This document shows, one piece after another, positions 35,510 through 48,083 of a stretch of DNA of 64,000 nucleotides (its first letter is position 1; every line of letters starts with the position of its first letter). The position numbers and the translations under genes were made by a program. Origin of the DNA: Rhexocercosporidium sp. MPI-PUGE-AT-0058 (taxonomy: Eukaryota; Ascomycota; Leotiomycetes; Helotiales); NCBI GenBank assembly GCA_020746875.1, contig JAGTJL010000035.1:1-64000 (forward strand), in the 5' to 3' direction. The notes under the pieces are model-generated. The model did no database searches, was not told the DNA's origin, and worked only from the letters and a program-made list of their open reading frames with translations.

Positions 35510-35817
35510 TGTGAGATTAGGCGAGCCAATCAGGAATGAGGAAGCGCAGTAGGTGAGGACACGTGATCAAAGAGAGAGAATTGCTTTGCTTGCTTAAAGA
35601 GCTAGAAGAGCTCTTCGGTAGTTATATACAAAATAATAGCTTCTCTAGAAGCTTCTACGACTACGTAATTAGTTACGTAGCTTATACGAGCTACGTAATT
35701 GAATACGAGCGTAATTTCCCGGAATACGAAGGTAATTTCCAGGCCGCGTAAGCAGTGGAAATTCCTTCGGCTATTCTAGGGTAGAATCGGCATGAGTTAC
35801 CGAAGTGAAATCTAACA
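35510..35817 (-). repeat. 3' LTR of copia-C (minus orientation)
   Basis: It aligns with 41397-41701 over its full length with few differences, mostly transitions. It contains CTACGTAATTAGTTACGTAG-like palindromes repeated around 35665-35700. Confidence 0.9.
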
Positions 35818-35989
35818 CGCCCTCTTAATGAGTGACGTAATAGCTTTATAAGCTTATATATAAGCTAGCTTTAAAGCAGAGCTTATATTTACAAGAATAG
35901 ATTAAATACATGAAATAACCCTTTGCGGAGGGTAGGCCAGTTGTGAAGAGAGAAATACAAATTACAATCTTATTTCCTCCGCTTTAGCC

Positions 35990-36640
35990 CTATTCGGCTA
36001 GTCTTAAAAGCCTTATGAATTCAATGAATTTGGGCTTATCTAGCGGCTTCGTAAAGCCGTCGGCTTTTTGTTTAGACCCTCTTATATAAATTAGGTCTAT
36101 TTCGCCTTGATTTATGAGGTCGCGGACGTAGTGGTATTTGACGGCAATATGCTTAGTCCTCTCGTGAAATTGAGAGTTATTAGCTAATAAGAGAGCGCCG
36201 TTATTGTCCGTATAAACAGGGAATCGTTCCTGTATGTAATAGCCTAATTCGGTTAGAAGCTGCTTTATATAAACAGCCTCTTTAAAAGCCGAATTAATAG
36301 CCATATATTCGGCCTCAGTCGTATTTTAAGTTATAATACTTTAGAGCTTGCTTTTCTAGCTAAATAAGCAACTCGCTAAGTAAAAGCTCAAGCCGCTAGT
36401 CGATTTAGCCGTACTAATGTTTCCGGCGTAGTCGGCGTCGTAATAGCCGCTTATATATCGACTAGAGCTTTTTTTATAGATTAGCCTTAGCTTTTTTAAT
36501 CCTTTTAAGTATTTAAACACGTTTTTAAAGGCAATCATGTAATTAGTGCTAGGGTTATTAGCGAATCGAGCGAGCTTTATAACCGAGTAGTAAATATCGG
36601 GTCTAGTTGCTAGCGTAAGAAACAAGAGGCAGCTTATAAT
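35990..36640 (-). pseudogene. Copia-C RNase H and C-terminal RT region
   Basis: The minus frame 36625-36356 reads ATRPDIYYSVIKLARFANNPS, FKYLKGLKKLRLIYKKSS and YYDADYAGNISTAKSTSGLSFYL, the copia block between RT and RNase H with its DADYAG. The frame 36304-35990 continues with AFKEAVYIKQLLTELGY, PVYTDNNGALLLANN, HERTKHIAVKYHYVRDLI and GFTKPL, the copia RNase H end. Only one or two RIP-type stops separate the two frames. Confidence 0.9.
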
Positions 36641-37800
36641 TTATTAATATTAATTTATTTCCTTTTTATTAGCCTGATTAAGATTAGGCTCTAGCTTAGC
36701 CTTCGAATCCATTGGTATATCTTTAGGCTTATAGTCGGTCATATTAAACCGCGCTAGCACTTTTTTAATATAGCTCTCTTGGCTTAGCTTCATATAACCT
36801 TTGTTTAGGTTATAGTCGATATTTATATCTAAGTAGTCCTTTATTAGCCCTAAATCCTTTAATTTAAAGAGCTTTTTAAGCTCTTCAATAAAGGATTTAA
36901 TATTATTAACGCTTGGGCTAATTATCGCTAAGTCGTCTACGTAAATAGAGATTATAAGCTGTTGCTCCTTATTAATTAGGATGCAATTCTCGGTAATTAA
37001 GGCTTGAAAACCGAGTTTTTGGATTAGGACTTCCTTTAGCGTAATAAACTAGAGCTTAGCTGACTGTTTTAGCTTGTATAAGGCTTTATTAAGCAGGAGT
37101 AGTTTACTAGCGTACTTTTGGGCGTTTATGCCTTCGGGAGGCATTATATATAGAGTGTTTACGTTAATATTATTTTGTGTAAAAGCCGAAATCATATCGA
37201 CTTTCTATATAATCCAACCGTAAAAGACCGCTAAGGCGAATATAAGTCGCTAAGCCATTTGTTTTATTACGCTAGCAAAAGTATTTACGTAGTTAAAGCC
37301 GTAGAGTTACTCAAACCCTTTAACGACGAATCTAGCTTTAAATTCGAAGTAATTAAGTAATTCTTTAATTTTATACACTTATTTAGTCTTTAAAGGCTTA
37401 TAAGCCTTGCTAGCGTCTTTTGACACTATTTCCCAAGTCTTGTGACTTTCTAAGGAATTAGCTTCTTTTTCCATAGCTTTTAGTTAATAGTCCTTATACG
37501 GAGAGGCCTTAGCCTCTTTAAGGCTCTTAGGCTCGTAAATTTAAAGGCCTTTAGTTCGTTTAATAACGACTTTATTAGCCTCTAGCTCTTCGGGCAGCTT
37601 TATTAGCCCTTAATCGAAGTCTTCGTCGATTTTAAAGCTTATTAAAGCCATAGAAGCTAGTCTCTTAGCGTCTTTATAAACGGAGAAAGCTTCTTTTTCT
37701 TCTTCGATTAACTAGTTATTTAGCTGGCGAATAGCCGTCTTAGAGCTTAAGTATATTACTGACTGATTTTCCGAAGAGTTAAAGTCTTTGGCGCTAATAC
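36640..37800 (-). pseudogene. Copia-C reverse transcriptase
   Basis: Around 36950-36680 the minus strand reads ISIYVDDLAIISPSVNNIKSFIEELKKLFKLKDLG, YLDINIDYNLNKGYMKLSQESYIKKVLARFNM and IPMDSKAKLEPN, a well-preserved copia RT C-half with the catalytic YVDD intact. Upstream (37000-37400) more stops appear. No complete open frame covers the domain. Confidence 0.85.
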
Positions 37801-37828
37801 TAGCGTTTTTAGTTACGACGTTAAGCTC

Positions 37829-38218
37829 CTAGCTCGAATAATCCTTTTTAGGCCTTTTAATAGGCGCTTTAGGTATTTCCGGGCTAGCCGTATTAGGCCT
37901 CTTATTAGCTTTTGGCGTTTGAGGGAGCTCTTGTGCGAATAAGTCGGATTCGTTTTTAAAATCCGTTTTCTCGCCTTCTAATTGGTCGATAGGCGACTTT
38001 TCGCTTATATTGCCTTTATTTGGCATTTCGTCATTAATACCACTTATTGGCTTAGTAATATCATCGCTAGCGCCTTCAAACTCTTCAAGTGTTTCGACTG
38101 TATTATCGTAGTCGAAGATATCGGTTTCCTCCGTCATATCGTTCTTAAGGATTAAATCCTCTTTAATTAAGACGTTTTTAGAGCTTATAACAGCTCTTTT
38201 ACTCGGTAAATAAACCAA
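37829..38218 (-). pseudogene. Copia-C integrase-RT linker, open segment
   Basis: A 129-codon open frame begins with ...AVISSKNVLIKEDLI, the conserved end of the copia integrase region. It continues as an acidic, Pro/Lys-containing variable linker (ETLEEFEGASDD...PKANKRPNTASPEIPKAPIKRPKKD). Such low-complexity linkers separate integrase from RT in copia polyproteins. Confidence 0.8.
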
Positions 38219-39480
38219 GTAATTATTGGAAGACTCAAAACCGACAAGAATACCCTTATCGGATTTATCGGCTAGCTTATGAGCTCTCTTATTCTCAAGT
38301 ACGTAGGTTAAAGAGCCTAGTATACGAATATAGTCGATTGTCGGTAATTTACCGCATAAAGCTTCAAAAGGAGTCTTCTTTATGACGGAGTTATATGACC
38401 GATTCTTAATATGAGTTATTCCTTATAATAAGTAGGGCTATAAAAACAAGAGTAGTCTCTTAGCCTTATAGACGCTAATTAGCCGCTTTATTAAGTATTT
38501 ATTTAACCTTTCGGCTATCCCGTTTTAGGAAAGGGAATAAGGGCTAGTGTATTTATATATATATCTTTTTTGCTTACAATAATGCGTCTATTTATTAAAC
38601 TTGAATTCCCCGGCGTTATCGAGCTTAAAAGCTTTAATATTCGCCATGAATTTATATTTAACGCTATTTTAACTATTAAATTAATTATTAATTATATTAC
38701 AAAAGTCGATTAAGACGTTATAAGCGTCGGCTTTGAGTTTTAAGGCGTATAACTATATAACTCTTAATCCTTTATATATAATAGTGAGGAAATAGCGCTT
38801 TTCTTTAAGTCTTTTAACTTTAAAAGGCCTCGTAATATCGATATCGAATATAGTTAAGGGTGGCGCGTCTGATATAAGCTTTTTACTGCCGATCACGTGT
38901 ATTTTGCCGCTATTATAAGCGTTGTAGTCGACTAGCTCTACGTCTTTTTGTTGGATTTTCTTTAATCTATGGCTTTTCTCGATCGTTTTAAGAATCGATT
39001 CTTTATTTATATATACTAGCCTCTTATAGTAAAGGTCTAGCGGCGAATTAAAGTCTACCTAATATATTATAGGTTCGAGAGCGTCATTATCGACTTCCGC
39101 TTAAACGTAATAAGCGTTATAATCCCATTTAGCTTATAATTAGCCCTTTTTATGCTTTAATAAAGCACCGTTCTCGGTAAAATTAATTAACCAGCCTTTC
39201 TTAATTATTTCCCTTAAGCTTAAAAGGGTCGTTTTTAGCCCCAGAATATAGTTTACCCGTTAGATAACTACTTCCATGCCGTTATTACCTTTAATAGGAA
39301 TATCTCCCGTGTCTAATATCGGTAATACGTCGCTATTAGCCATTGTGACCGATTTGCGAAGGGTAAGTTGATAGTTAAGTAACCATCCCTTATTAGGCGT
39401 ATAGTACTCGCTAGCACCGAAGTCTAAAACTAGTTTATAATTATAGATAGTTCTAAAAGCTTAATTTATAATATCTCCCT
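38219..39480 (-). pseudogene. Copia-C protease and integrase
   Basis: The minus strand between the linker and gag contains the integrase core and, near 39250-39480, protease-like sequence, broken by RIP-type stops. Order and spacing match copia. Individual motifs are less clear than in the RT part. Confidence 0.65.
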
Positions 39481-39484
39481 CTAA

Positions 39485-40620
39485 TTAGTCAGAATCGGAC
39501 TCGCTTAATTCCTCTATATAAGTATTTACAAAAGTACTCATAAGTAGGAAAGGTTCAAGCTGCACTTTAGGCTTCATATTTGACTTACCCTTTAATAAGG
39601 GTAAGTAGTTTGTGTGTGCCTTTATAGGCTTTTTAGCTGTCACGTGCTTATTTAGCGGCGTAGTAGTCTTAGATACGGCCATAATAGCCTTCGTAGACTC
39701 TGTTTTTAATTTGCCTTTTGACTCCTTAGCTTTTTTAGGCTTATTATTAGGCCTTTTATTCGGGTTTTCCGAATTATTAGGCTTTAGCTTAGGGTGTAAG
39801 ACCTAGCACGTAGACGTTATATGTCCCGTGACTTTGCACTTATTGCAGTGCTTCTTATTACTGCTTTTGCCGCCTTTAAACGCTTTATTAGCGTTAAGGT
39901 CGGCGTTAGCGCTCATGCGAGCTTCTTCCGAAATTAGGTCGTTAATTAGACTGTTAATATCGATATTCTTGAGATTACCTGATATTTTCTCGTATTTACG
40001 AGACGAAAAGGCGTTAAAAGAGCTCGGTAAGCCTTTAAGTATTAGGCTAGCAATTACGGGCTTAGGAATCTCGCAGTCTAACTGCTTTAGGTATATGGCG
40101 CTCGATTAGATTACGCTAGTGTATTCGTTTATGCTCTTATAAGAACTGTAATTAGAATCGACGATTTGATTTATATAACGGCCGACTAGCTTAAGCGTTG
40201 ATTGGCCGAAAGTAAATTAAATAGCGTTCTATAGCTTTTTAGCCGTATCTTTGTCTTTAAATCGCTCTTAATTCTCTAGCGATATAATCGACTTTAGCGC
40301 TCTTAGCGCTTTTTAATTTTACGTCTTAAAGTAGTCTAGCTTCTCGTGATATTTTACGGCTAGCTCGTGAGAATAAGGGGCTAATACGGTTCTACCTCCT
40401 TCGGTACCCCTAGCGTAATATAAGGATTGGTCCGGAGGTAAAGCTTTGCCGGAAATATAAGGTATATAGCCGTTAATTTCTAGGAATAGACTAGCGGGAT
40501 TTATTTACTTAATATAATTAGATTTCCCTACTAGTTTCTCTCCTTTAAAGGCAGTAGCAACTATTTTAAGCTTGTCTCGATTGAGTTTAGCTTTAATTCC
40601 TTTAGGCGATTATCACTTAT
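39485..40620 (-). pseudogene. Copia-C gag with intact CCHC zinc knuckle
   Basis: Near 39850-39810 the minus strand reads CNKCKVTGHITSTC, a perfect C-x2-C-x4-H-x4-C knuckle for RNA binding. The open frame 39682-39485 (MAVSKTTTPLNKHVTAKKPIKAH...) follows toward the protease. Upstream gag sequence extends to about 40620 with stops. Confidence 0.8.
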
Positions 40621-41396
40621 AGTGATTTATTAAACTATTTAGTCTTAGACTTTATTTAAGTCTTTATAACCTCATAATGAGGCTATCCTCCTTGATTTGG
40701 TATGCCTTAAATCGATTTAAAATCGATTAATTAAGGTAAAAAGTCTTGCCAAGGACTTATATATTACCTTACCGAGGGTTTCGCTTAGCTAGTGTTATAA
40801 TAGGATTCCCAGCGGGTCTGCTTAGGCTCTTATTACAACGCTAGCGCCACTACTAGCTTGGTTTTTCTCACAGGAATTAATAAGCTTAACTAGCTGTAAC
40901 CCTCTCCGAGGATGGCTTCTTATATAACTAAAAAAGCTTAAAAACTTATTATAATTTGTGTTAAACTAGTGACGATTCGGACAGCCACTCCTTAATATAA
41001 GCTACGCTAGCACGTTACTTATAGCTACTACTAGCGCCGTAAAAGGTATGGGCGCCTAGGAATGAGAAATTTATTATAAGACCTAGAACCGCAATCTAGG
41101 TGGCTACGCGCGCTTATAACGTTTAGGGACCGCTAGGTTATGATTTCCTTAGGGTTTAGTCTTAGGGTCAAAGGCCTCGGGTCTGTAATTCGTTCTAATC
41201 GGGTTAGTAAGGGCTCAAAGGGGTCTAGCTTACTTTAGTCAAGAGAAGCTAGTATGGCTTTATCGACAAGCGTTTGAACGGAAGCAGCCGAAGCGGTATT
41301 AGCCGAGAAAGGCTCGGCTAGTCGTCTCGATCGGGAAGTTGTGTCGTAGGTAACTGATATTATTGGCTGCCTTAGCGAATTGCCGAATTGTTATCA

Positions 41397-41701
41397 TGTG
41401 AGAATAGGCGAGCCAATTAAGAAGAGGAAGCGCAGTAGGTGAGGACACGTGATTAAAGAGAGAGAATTGCTTGCTTGCTTGAAGAGCTAGAAGAGTTCTA
41501 CGGTAGTTATATATAAAATAATAGCTTTTCTAGAAGCTTTTACGACTACGTAACTGATTACGTAGCTTATATAAGCTACGTAATTAATACGAGCGTAATT
41601 TCCCGGAATACGAAGGTAATTTCCGGGCCGCGTAAGCAGTAGAAACTCCTTCGGCTATTCCAGGGTAGAATCGGCACGAGTTACCGAAGTGAAATCTAAC
41701 A
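41397..41701 (-). repeat. 5' LTR of copia-C (minus orientation)
   Basis: It mirrors 35510-35817. The adjoining internal sequence in element sense begins TGATAACAATTCGG, the position of a primer-binding site. Confidence 0.9.
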
Positions 41702-42731
41702 TTTTTAAATAGTAAACAAAAGTTTATTAATGTTTTAATAATGCCCCGCACGGGACCTAAACACCCTTGCAAATGGCGGCCGCTTTAAGGCACGTGCGCT
41801 AAAGAGATGTGCGTGTGGCACCAGAGGAGATAATCGTAAGGCATTTCTTACGATCGCGCTTATCTTTCGCTTAAGTTATAATATACTTTAATAAAATATA
41901 AGCGTCTGGATTTAAATATATTAATAATATTATTTTAAGTTCATAAGCTACGTGATTCGCCGTAAGTAATGCGATTATTTCCCGGGGATATCCCGGGGCC
42001 GGCAAAGTCTTAAGCTTAATAGCATTCCCATTAAGCGGGTATTATAAGCTAAGTAAATTAGCTTTTAATCTTAAATTAGAATTACGTTTTATTAAAAGTA
42101 ATTTAAAGTCTTTTATTAAAATAATAATAATAAAATATAATATTATATTACGGGTTCGTTAAAAGCTTTCTTTAATCGTATATTATTCACTTATTATATT
42201 TGTATAAGCGACGGAGATTACCCGGAGGCGGCGATATCTGGCAAGATTATTCTTATAATAAGCGAGCCGCGTTTGCGCACAAATGTCTTTAATTTTAAAC
42301 TTAGTTAATAAGCGCATATACTCTTCGAGCTCGCGCTGCTTTTAAGCGATTTATTCTTTAGTAAATATACTTAAAGCCGTAAGATTAGTATTAATATTAA
42401 GAATAGGAAAAATTATATTATCTGTTATATAATTAAATATATTTAAATTACTTTTAGTTTAAATTATAACTTTATTTTTCTTTTTATAAATATAAATAAA
42501 TTAATTATAAATATAAGAAGATTCTTTATTATTATCGCCGCGAGTATTCTAAGGTAATTCGTTATTAAAAGCATTTTTATTTTTAATTATATAAAAGAGA
42601 TTTATAGATTTTATAATCTCACGAAAAATATTATAAGCGGTACCGCCGAAGCGAGTATTACTCGCAAGTCTAGCGTTATTAAATATAATTACTTAATAAA
42701 GAACCGTTCTTTTACCTTTTATATTATTTTT
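41702..42731. other. AT-rich spacer between copia-C and copia-B2
   Basis: RIP-like DNA with a short less-mutated patch at about 41735-41870. On the minus strand near 42370-42280 a Lys/Glu/Arg-rich reading (FTKE*IA*KQREREEYMRLLTKFKIKDIC) might be a remnant of a transposase tail. I cannot support a gene. Confidence 0.35.
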
Positions 42732-42930
42732 TATAGCTAGAATAATCACGACTAGATTAAGAAGCATTGAAGTGCGGGGTTATTAATTGACTTATTATAT
42801 TAATTATAGTAGTTGTGCAATCTATAAATACGCTCCCTAATGACTAGTAGTCTAACTAGCGTGGTAGAGTTTACATCCGACTCTGTCTACATAACTAACC
42901 CGTGACTTAAACTAATATAAACCTATAACA
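42732..42930 (-). repeat. 3' LTR of copia-B2
   Basis: It is the reverse complement of the copia-B1 LTR, 199 bp, followed inward by the same purine-tract region (reverse of AAAGGGGT). Confidence 0.9.
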
Positions 42931-45185
42931 TACCCCTTTAAAGAAACCCCTTAATAAATACTCTTTAATTTAAGGTTTAACTTCTTTAAAATACACACCC
43001 TTAAAAGTAAATACACTTTATATTAACATAAAAGGAGAGGTCACTAAAACAGCTTACACGTGACTAAAGCAGCCTTTAAAGCAACTTTCCAAATTCTTAC
43101 GCGTTCTTTAATTTATAAAAATAAAAACGTCTTTTAAGTAATATTATTACCTCTTAATTAAAATATAAAACCGTTAACTTTAGTATTTTAACGAATTCCT
43201 TAAAATCTTAAAGACTTAATAGTTTTATAAAGCCGTCGGCGGTATTTTTCTTTGATAATACGTATTAGGGGTTTAAATAGCCTTTAACTACCTCCTGTCG
43301 TAAATAATAAAACTTAATATCGATATGCTTTATACGCTAATAAAACTTAGGGTTTTTAAATAACGACAATACACTTTAATTATCGCAATTCATTTTAATA
43401 AAACGAGAATCTAGTCGTTTATAGCGTATTTCAACTAAGACTTAGCGAATCCATAATGCCTGTTTAATAAACGCATATATAATAATATACTTTACTTTTA
43501 TAAAGGCTAAAGCTACCGTAGTTTAGCGCTTAAAAATAATATTAAATACTCCTTTTATAAAGAAGAAAATAGCACCGCTATATAAGACTCGTCCTTTACG
43601 TGAGCCTACTTAGTTAGAGTCGTAGAAACTATATAACTTTATAAGTTCGGCGTTTATAACGTCTCCGCTATATATTATAATATAATACTTTGTTTCTTAA
43701 AGGTATTAAAGAACTCTTTTTACGTTAATAAAGTATTATAAGGACGGATTTATAAGAAATTAAAACAATATTAAAAAATAATATTAAATATCTTATTTAA
43801 TATAAGTAAAGTATTATAAAGAACTATAAATTTATTAATATAACTTAATCTCTTATATAATGGCTTACTATTTAAATTTAATTATATGCACTTCGAAACC
43901 AAAAGTAAACGACGTAATAATAGTCTTATAATTAGTTATTTTAAAACGATTTAATACCTTTTTAATATAAGTATTTTAATAAAGAGAAATAGTCTTCTTT
44001 TCTTTATTTCGGACAATACGGACTTTTAAAAAGTATTATATTAAGTTAATAAAAATAATATTAAATAAAATAAGAATTTATATCTTAAAAGCTTTTAAAG
44101 CTGGTCTTGCTTTTAAAATTACTAGGAAATCATTAACGTAAATAACGATTAAAATCTTAATTTCTTTATTAATATATATATAATTATCGGTTTTTAAAGG
44201 GACGAAACTAATTTTAATAAACTTAATATGTAACTTCTCTTGCTATAGACGTGGTAATTACTTAAAACCGTATAAAGCCTTCTTAAACTTTATATACTTG
44301 TCGTCTATAAGAATTCGGCTATTTTCCTTTTATTTTAAAGAGATTTTAACGTAAATATTGGAATTAGTATTATTATTTAAAAATGCGGTCTCGATGTTAT
44401 ATTGCTTTACTTTTAAATTGTATAAAGTTGTTATAATTAATATAAGTTTTTAAACTGCAGATTTATAAACGTTAACGTATATTTAATTATAATCTCGTTT
44501 ATAGCGCTAAGTGTGGCCTTATATAATAAGTTTGACTTTATACTTTTTAATAGTACCGTCTTTATTTATCTTTATCTTAAAAATTAAACGTGAACTAAAT
44601 ACTTTATTATTAAATAATAAGTTTAAGCGCTTTATAAAAGACTATATTGCTTTATTAATAAATAAGCGATATTCTTTAATAATTGCCTCTTTTTATTTTA
44701 ACTAATTAAGACGCTACATCGCTCCTTTTAACGAGGTTAAATTATTAAAGTATAGTAATTCTTTTTAAATTACGTCAAGAATAAGTCGGTAATAGCTTAA
44801 AAAGTAATTAACTCCTTCTTCCGGAAATATAAAGTATAAGACTCTATTATTAATTAAATTTTATGCTTTATTAAAGCGAGTTTCTCGTAAAACGTATTTA
44901 TATACTTTATTCTTAAAGTCAAAAGGTTTACCACGCTTTTTTTTAATAAAAGGTATTTATTTTTATTTCTTTAATATCTTAAAAGCGTTAACTTCGCTTT
45001 CTTTATTAATATTAACGTTAAATTTAGCGTTATTCTCGGAGTTAACTATTAATCTAGGATTACTAGTCTTATTATTTAAAGACTACTCTTCCGGCTAATC
45101 TTAATAGTCATTTCCACGTTTTAATAACTCCTCGATGTTATAATTTTAACTCACGCTATTATTATTACTTCTAGCGCAAGGTAAT
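42931..45185 (-). pseudogene. Copia-B2 RT, RNase H and linker remnant
   Basis: In reverse complement it follows copia-B1 from about 13575 to 15830. The junction with copia-D is at GGTAAT (45180-45185), where copia-B1 reads on into its integrase. It is stop-rich. Confidence 0.85.
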
Positions 45186-45484
45186 TGTTGATTACACTAT
45201 GTTGCCTATCCCTCCCGGTAATAAGTAACAACTTAGTTAATCGTAGTGAGACTCGATTACATAGTATAAAGCTTTAATTATATTTTATGTATTTGTTCAA
45301 GTCTAAAGAGTTACTTTTAATATATTAATGAGAGCTTTATATATATAAGGCTTTCATTATATACTAGTCTTAAAGTAGCTAGCGTTAAGTGCTCTTTATT
45401 TACTTTTTATAATATATAACCTCTATATTGACTTATTCTCCGTATTTACGTAATTCCGTAAATATCATTATTCACACATTAACA
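45186..45484 (-). repeat. 3' LTR of copia-D
   Basis: It is bounded by the inverted termini TGTTGATTAC and CACATTAACA on the plus strand. No second copy lies in the window, so the inner border rests on the terminal inverted repeat only. Confidence 0.6.
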
Positions 45485-47826
45485 ACTCTTCTTTAAGAGC
45501 TTGCCTTTCTCTTTATTTATTTAGTTAACTTAATATCGAACTTATTAGTCTCAATTAACTCACGTAATACTAAGAAAGCCTTTGACTTAGTTATGGCGTC
45601 GACGGGGTTATTAATTCCGTTAATTTAGTCGACTCTATCGATTTCCCTACGTTTATAGCTTTAGCGAAGACATATAAAGTCGACTGTTAATCTTTTCTTT
45701 TATATTATACTTAACTTGACGATATAGTCGTAAATTAATTTAAAATCTATGTAAATGCGTAGCGGAATAGTCGTATTAAATACTGCCTTAAATATTAACT
45801 TAATAATTAATATTATATTAAAGCCGTTACTCATTATAAAGAGTTTTAAGGCTAATACGGAATGAGTAATTCTCTTACACTTTATACTTAACTAATAGAG
45901 TATATTAGCTTTTCCGTCTTCATTAGTAATAATAATAACGAAATCGATTTGCGAGTTATAGTCGGCGTTATTAGCAAAGCTTCCGTTTATAAAATAAGTT
46001 ATTTACACATTAATAATCTTTAGTTTAACGAATTATAAGCCTCTGCCGCTATTGTCCTTCTATTATTAAAGTCTTTTATTCAATTCTTTAACGTATTAAT
46101 ACTGAATATCGGTTACTTATACTGCACGTGATAAGTTAAAAGCAGCTTTAGGTTACGAAATAATGCTGAGATAAGCTCCGCGGGCTTATTATATAACGTA
46201 TTACTCTTTTAAAGTGGTATTCTTAATAACTTTGCCTTTATTGTCGGTTATATTTATTACTTTCTTTTAAATAAATTACAGAGATTTAGTCTATTGTACT
46301 TAGTCTAAGTATATATTAACATCGGTGCTAAGAGTAATTATTCCTTTATTAAATTTAAAAGCGTAATTTACCGTGAGCTCTTCCCGTGGTTTTGCTTTCT
46401 TTTTTAACTTTAATAACTCTTTTTCTTTTTTAATTATAAATTTATTATTTGTTAAAAAGAGTGTGTCGTCGGTTTATAAATTAACGACGCCGAAGTTATT
46501 TTCGTCGTTAATATATATAAGGCAGAAATTAAACGTTAAGTTCTTAATATTAAGTTTAACTTTATAATGTTTATATTATATATTAAACTAATAGTTTCTT
46601 AATTTTAATACTTTATATAATGGTTTTTTGACGCAAAAGAAGTAACCTTCCCATTAAAATACGCCTTTTAATATTTAGACGTAGATTTCGCGGATAAGTT
46701 TTGTATTTAATTATATATAGGCTTAAGTTATATCCCGTAATTAAAGCTTATACTTTAGGAATATTATTATTAAATAAAGCAGGATTCTCTGGCTTATACG
46801 TTAAATTGTCAGTAATTGAGTTAATATAGTCGCCTTTCCTTTGTCGTTATATATTTATACGACGAGTCTTGATTTCTTATAAGCATTTAATATGCTTACG
46901 TCTTTAACTTCGTCGACAAAGCGTGAGTTAAATATTTTAGCGTCGACAGAAATGTCGTAATAATTTATAAACTTAAAGGTTTAATTATTAATTAGTCCGT
47001 CAATTTCTTTTTATTATAAATATTTATAATTTAATTTTCTATTAACGTATATAATAATATTGTGTCGTATAATACGTAGTCTGCCTTTGCGTTAAATAAG
47101 TATAGGAGTCACATTTAATAATATAACGTCGTTAACTAGTTTTAGCTGTGGTTTTTAGTGATTTTCTTATAGTAATTTTACGTTACTTTATATTTATACT
47201 TTTTATAAAAACGATTATATAGACGTTAAGCGTAAGGTTACGGCCTTATTATTAATCTATATAACGTAATCTTTTCTTTACGTTATTAATAGCGTATATA
47301 ATCTTGTCCACTCGCTACTTTTCTTTTCGAGTCTTTTTTTATACATTATAATTAAGGACTAAATTAATAAGTCTTTAATAGTTGTTATATTTAGTTTATT
47401 ATAAATATACAGTGCTTTATTAACCTATAATTATACGTTAAGCTTCTGAACTTTTACTATGGCTTTTTTATATGCGGCGACTCTTTTTAATATAGTTTTT
47501 AATAAGGCATTATTTATTATTATATAAAGAAAGGCGCCGAAAACAAGTAATATTAATACTAGGCCGTCCGGTCTTGTTGTATTATTAACTGCTTTAAGAG
47601 TTATTTATAATGCGTTTTTTTTTTAACTAAACCTAATAATTTTAATTTAATAATATTATAAATGCGCTTCAGAATCGCATAATAGCGCTCTACTTAACCG
47701 ATAAAGTAATAGGCTTTTGTAGAGACAGGTTTTATTGTAATTCCTATGGAAGTAACGTATTAATTGAATTTACTACTAATAAATTAAAGTCCTTAATTAT
47801 GTATAAGTATGTTTAGTGGTCTTAAA
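45186..47826 (-). mobile_element. Truncated copia element inserted in copia-B2 (copia-D)
   Basis: A single LTR at 45186-45484 (reverse sense starts TGTTAATGTG, ends GTAATCAACA) follows a GTAAT target site. Minus-strand copia pol lies above it: LQTDDTLFLTNNKFIIKKE near 46460, and RGAYLSIISKPKAAFNLSRAVQ near 46160-46100, the RARGAYIATVCQPEA-type block of one fungal copia group. The 5' half and 5' LTR are missing: the element stops at the gypsy-B LTR at 47827. Confidence 0.75.
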
Positions 47827-48083
47827 TGTTACGGCTTGCAAGAGGTTGATACGGCGAGTTGACTCTAGCTTTGTATTTAGGCCTAATACTACGCTCAGAA
47901 TCGAGAAGAAAAAATAAGGAGAAAAAGAGAGCTCTTTATAAGAGGGAGCTTTAATATAAATACATAAAGAGTCCCCTTAGCCTTTCCCGATTAAGCCTAG
48001 CGCTATAGTTGCCATACTAAAGCAATGTTATAAGCGATGCCGAGCTCGCTCGGTTAGAATACAAGGCTTATAAAATCGTAATA
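47827..48083 (-). repeat. 3' LTR of gypsy-B
   Basis: It aligns with 55855-56109. The shared block around 47935-48060 includes AGCGATGCCGAGCTCG. Confidence 0.88.

Larger units (their letters stand above)
35510..41701 (-). mobile_element. Ty1/copia retrotransposon, lightly RIP-mutated (copia-C)
   Basis: LTRs of about 305-308 bp lie at 35510-35817 and 41397-41701, both starting TGTGAGA and ending TCTAACA. The minus-strand order is gag (high coordinates), integrase, RT, RNase H (low coordinates). Several stretches stay open for 60-130 codons and the RT keeps IYVDDLAII, so it is far less damaged than its neighbours. The 5-bp flanks (ATTAT before 35510, TTTTT after 41701) do not match, so no target duplication is visible. 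Confidence 0.9.
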
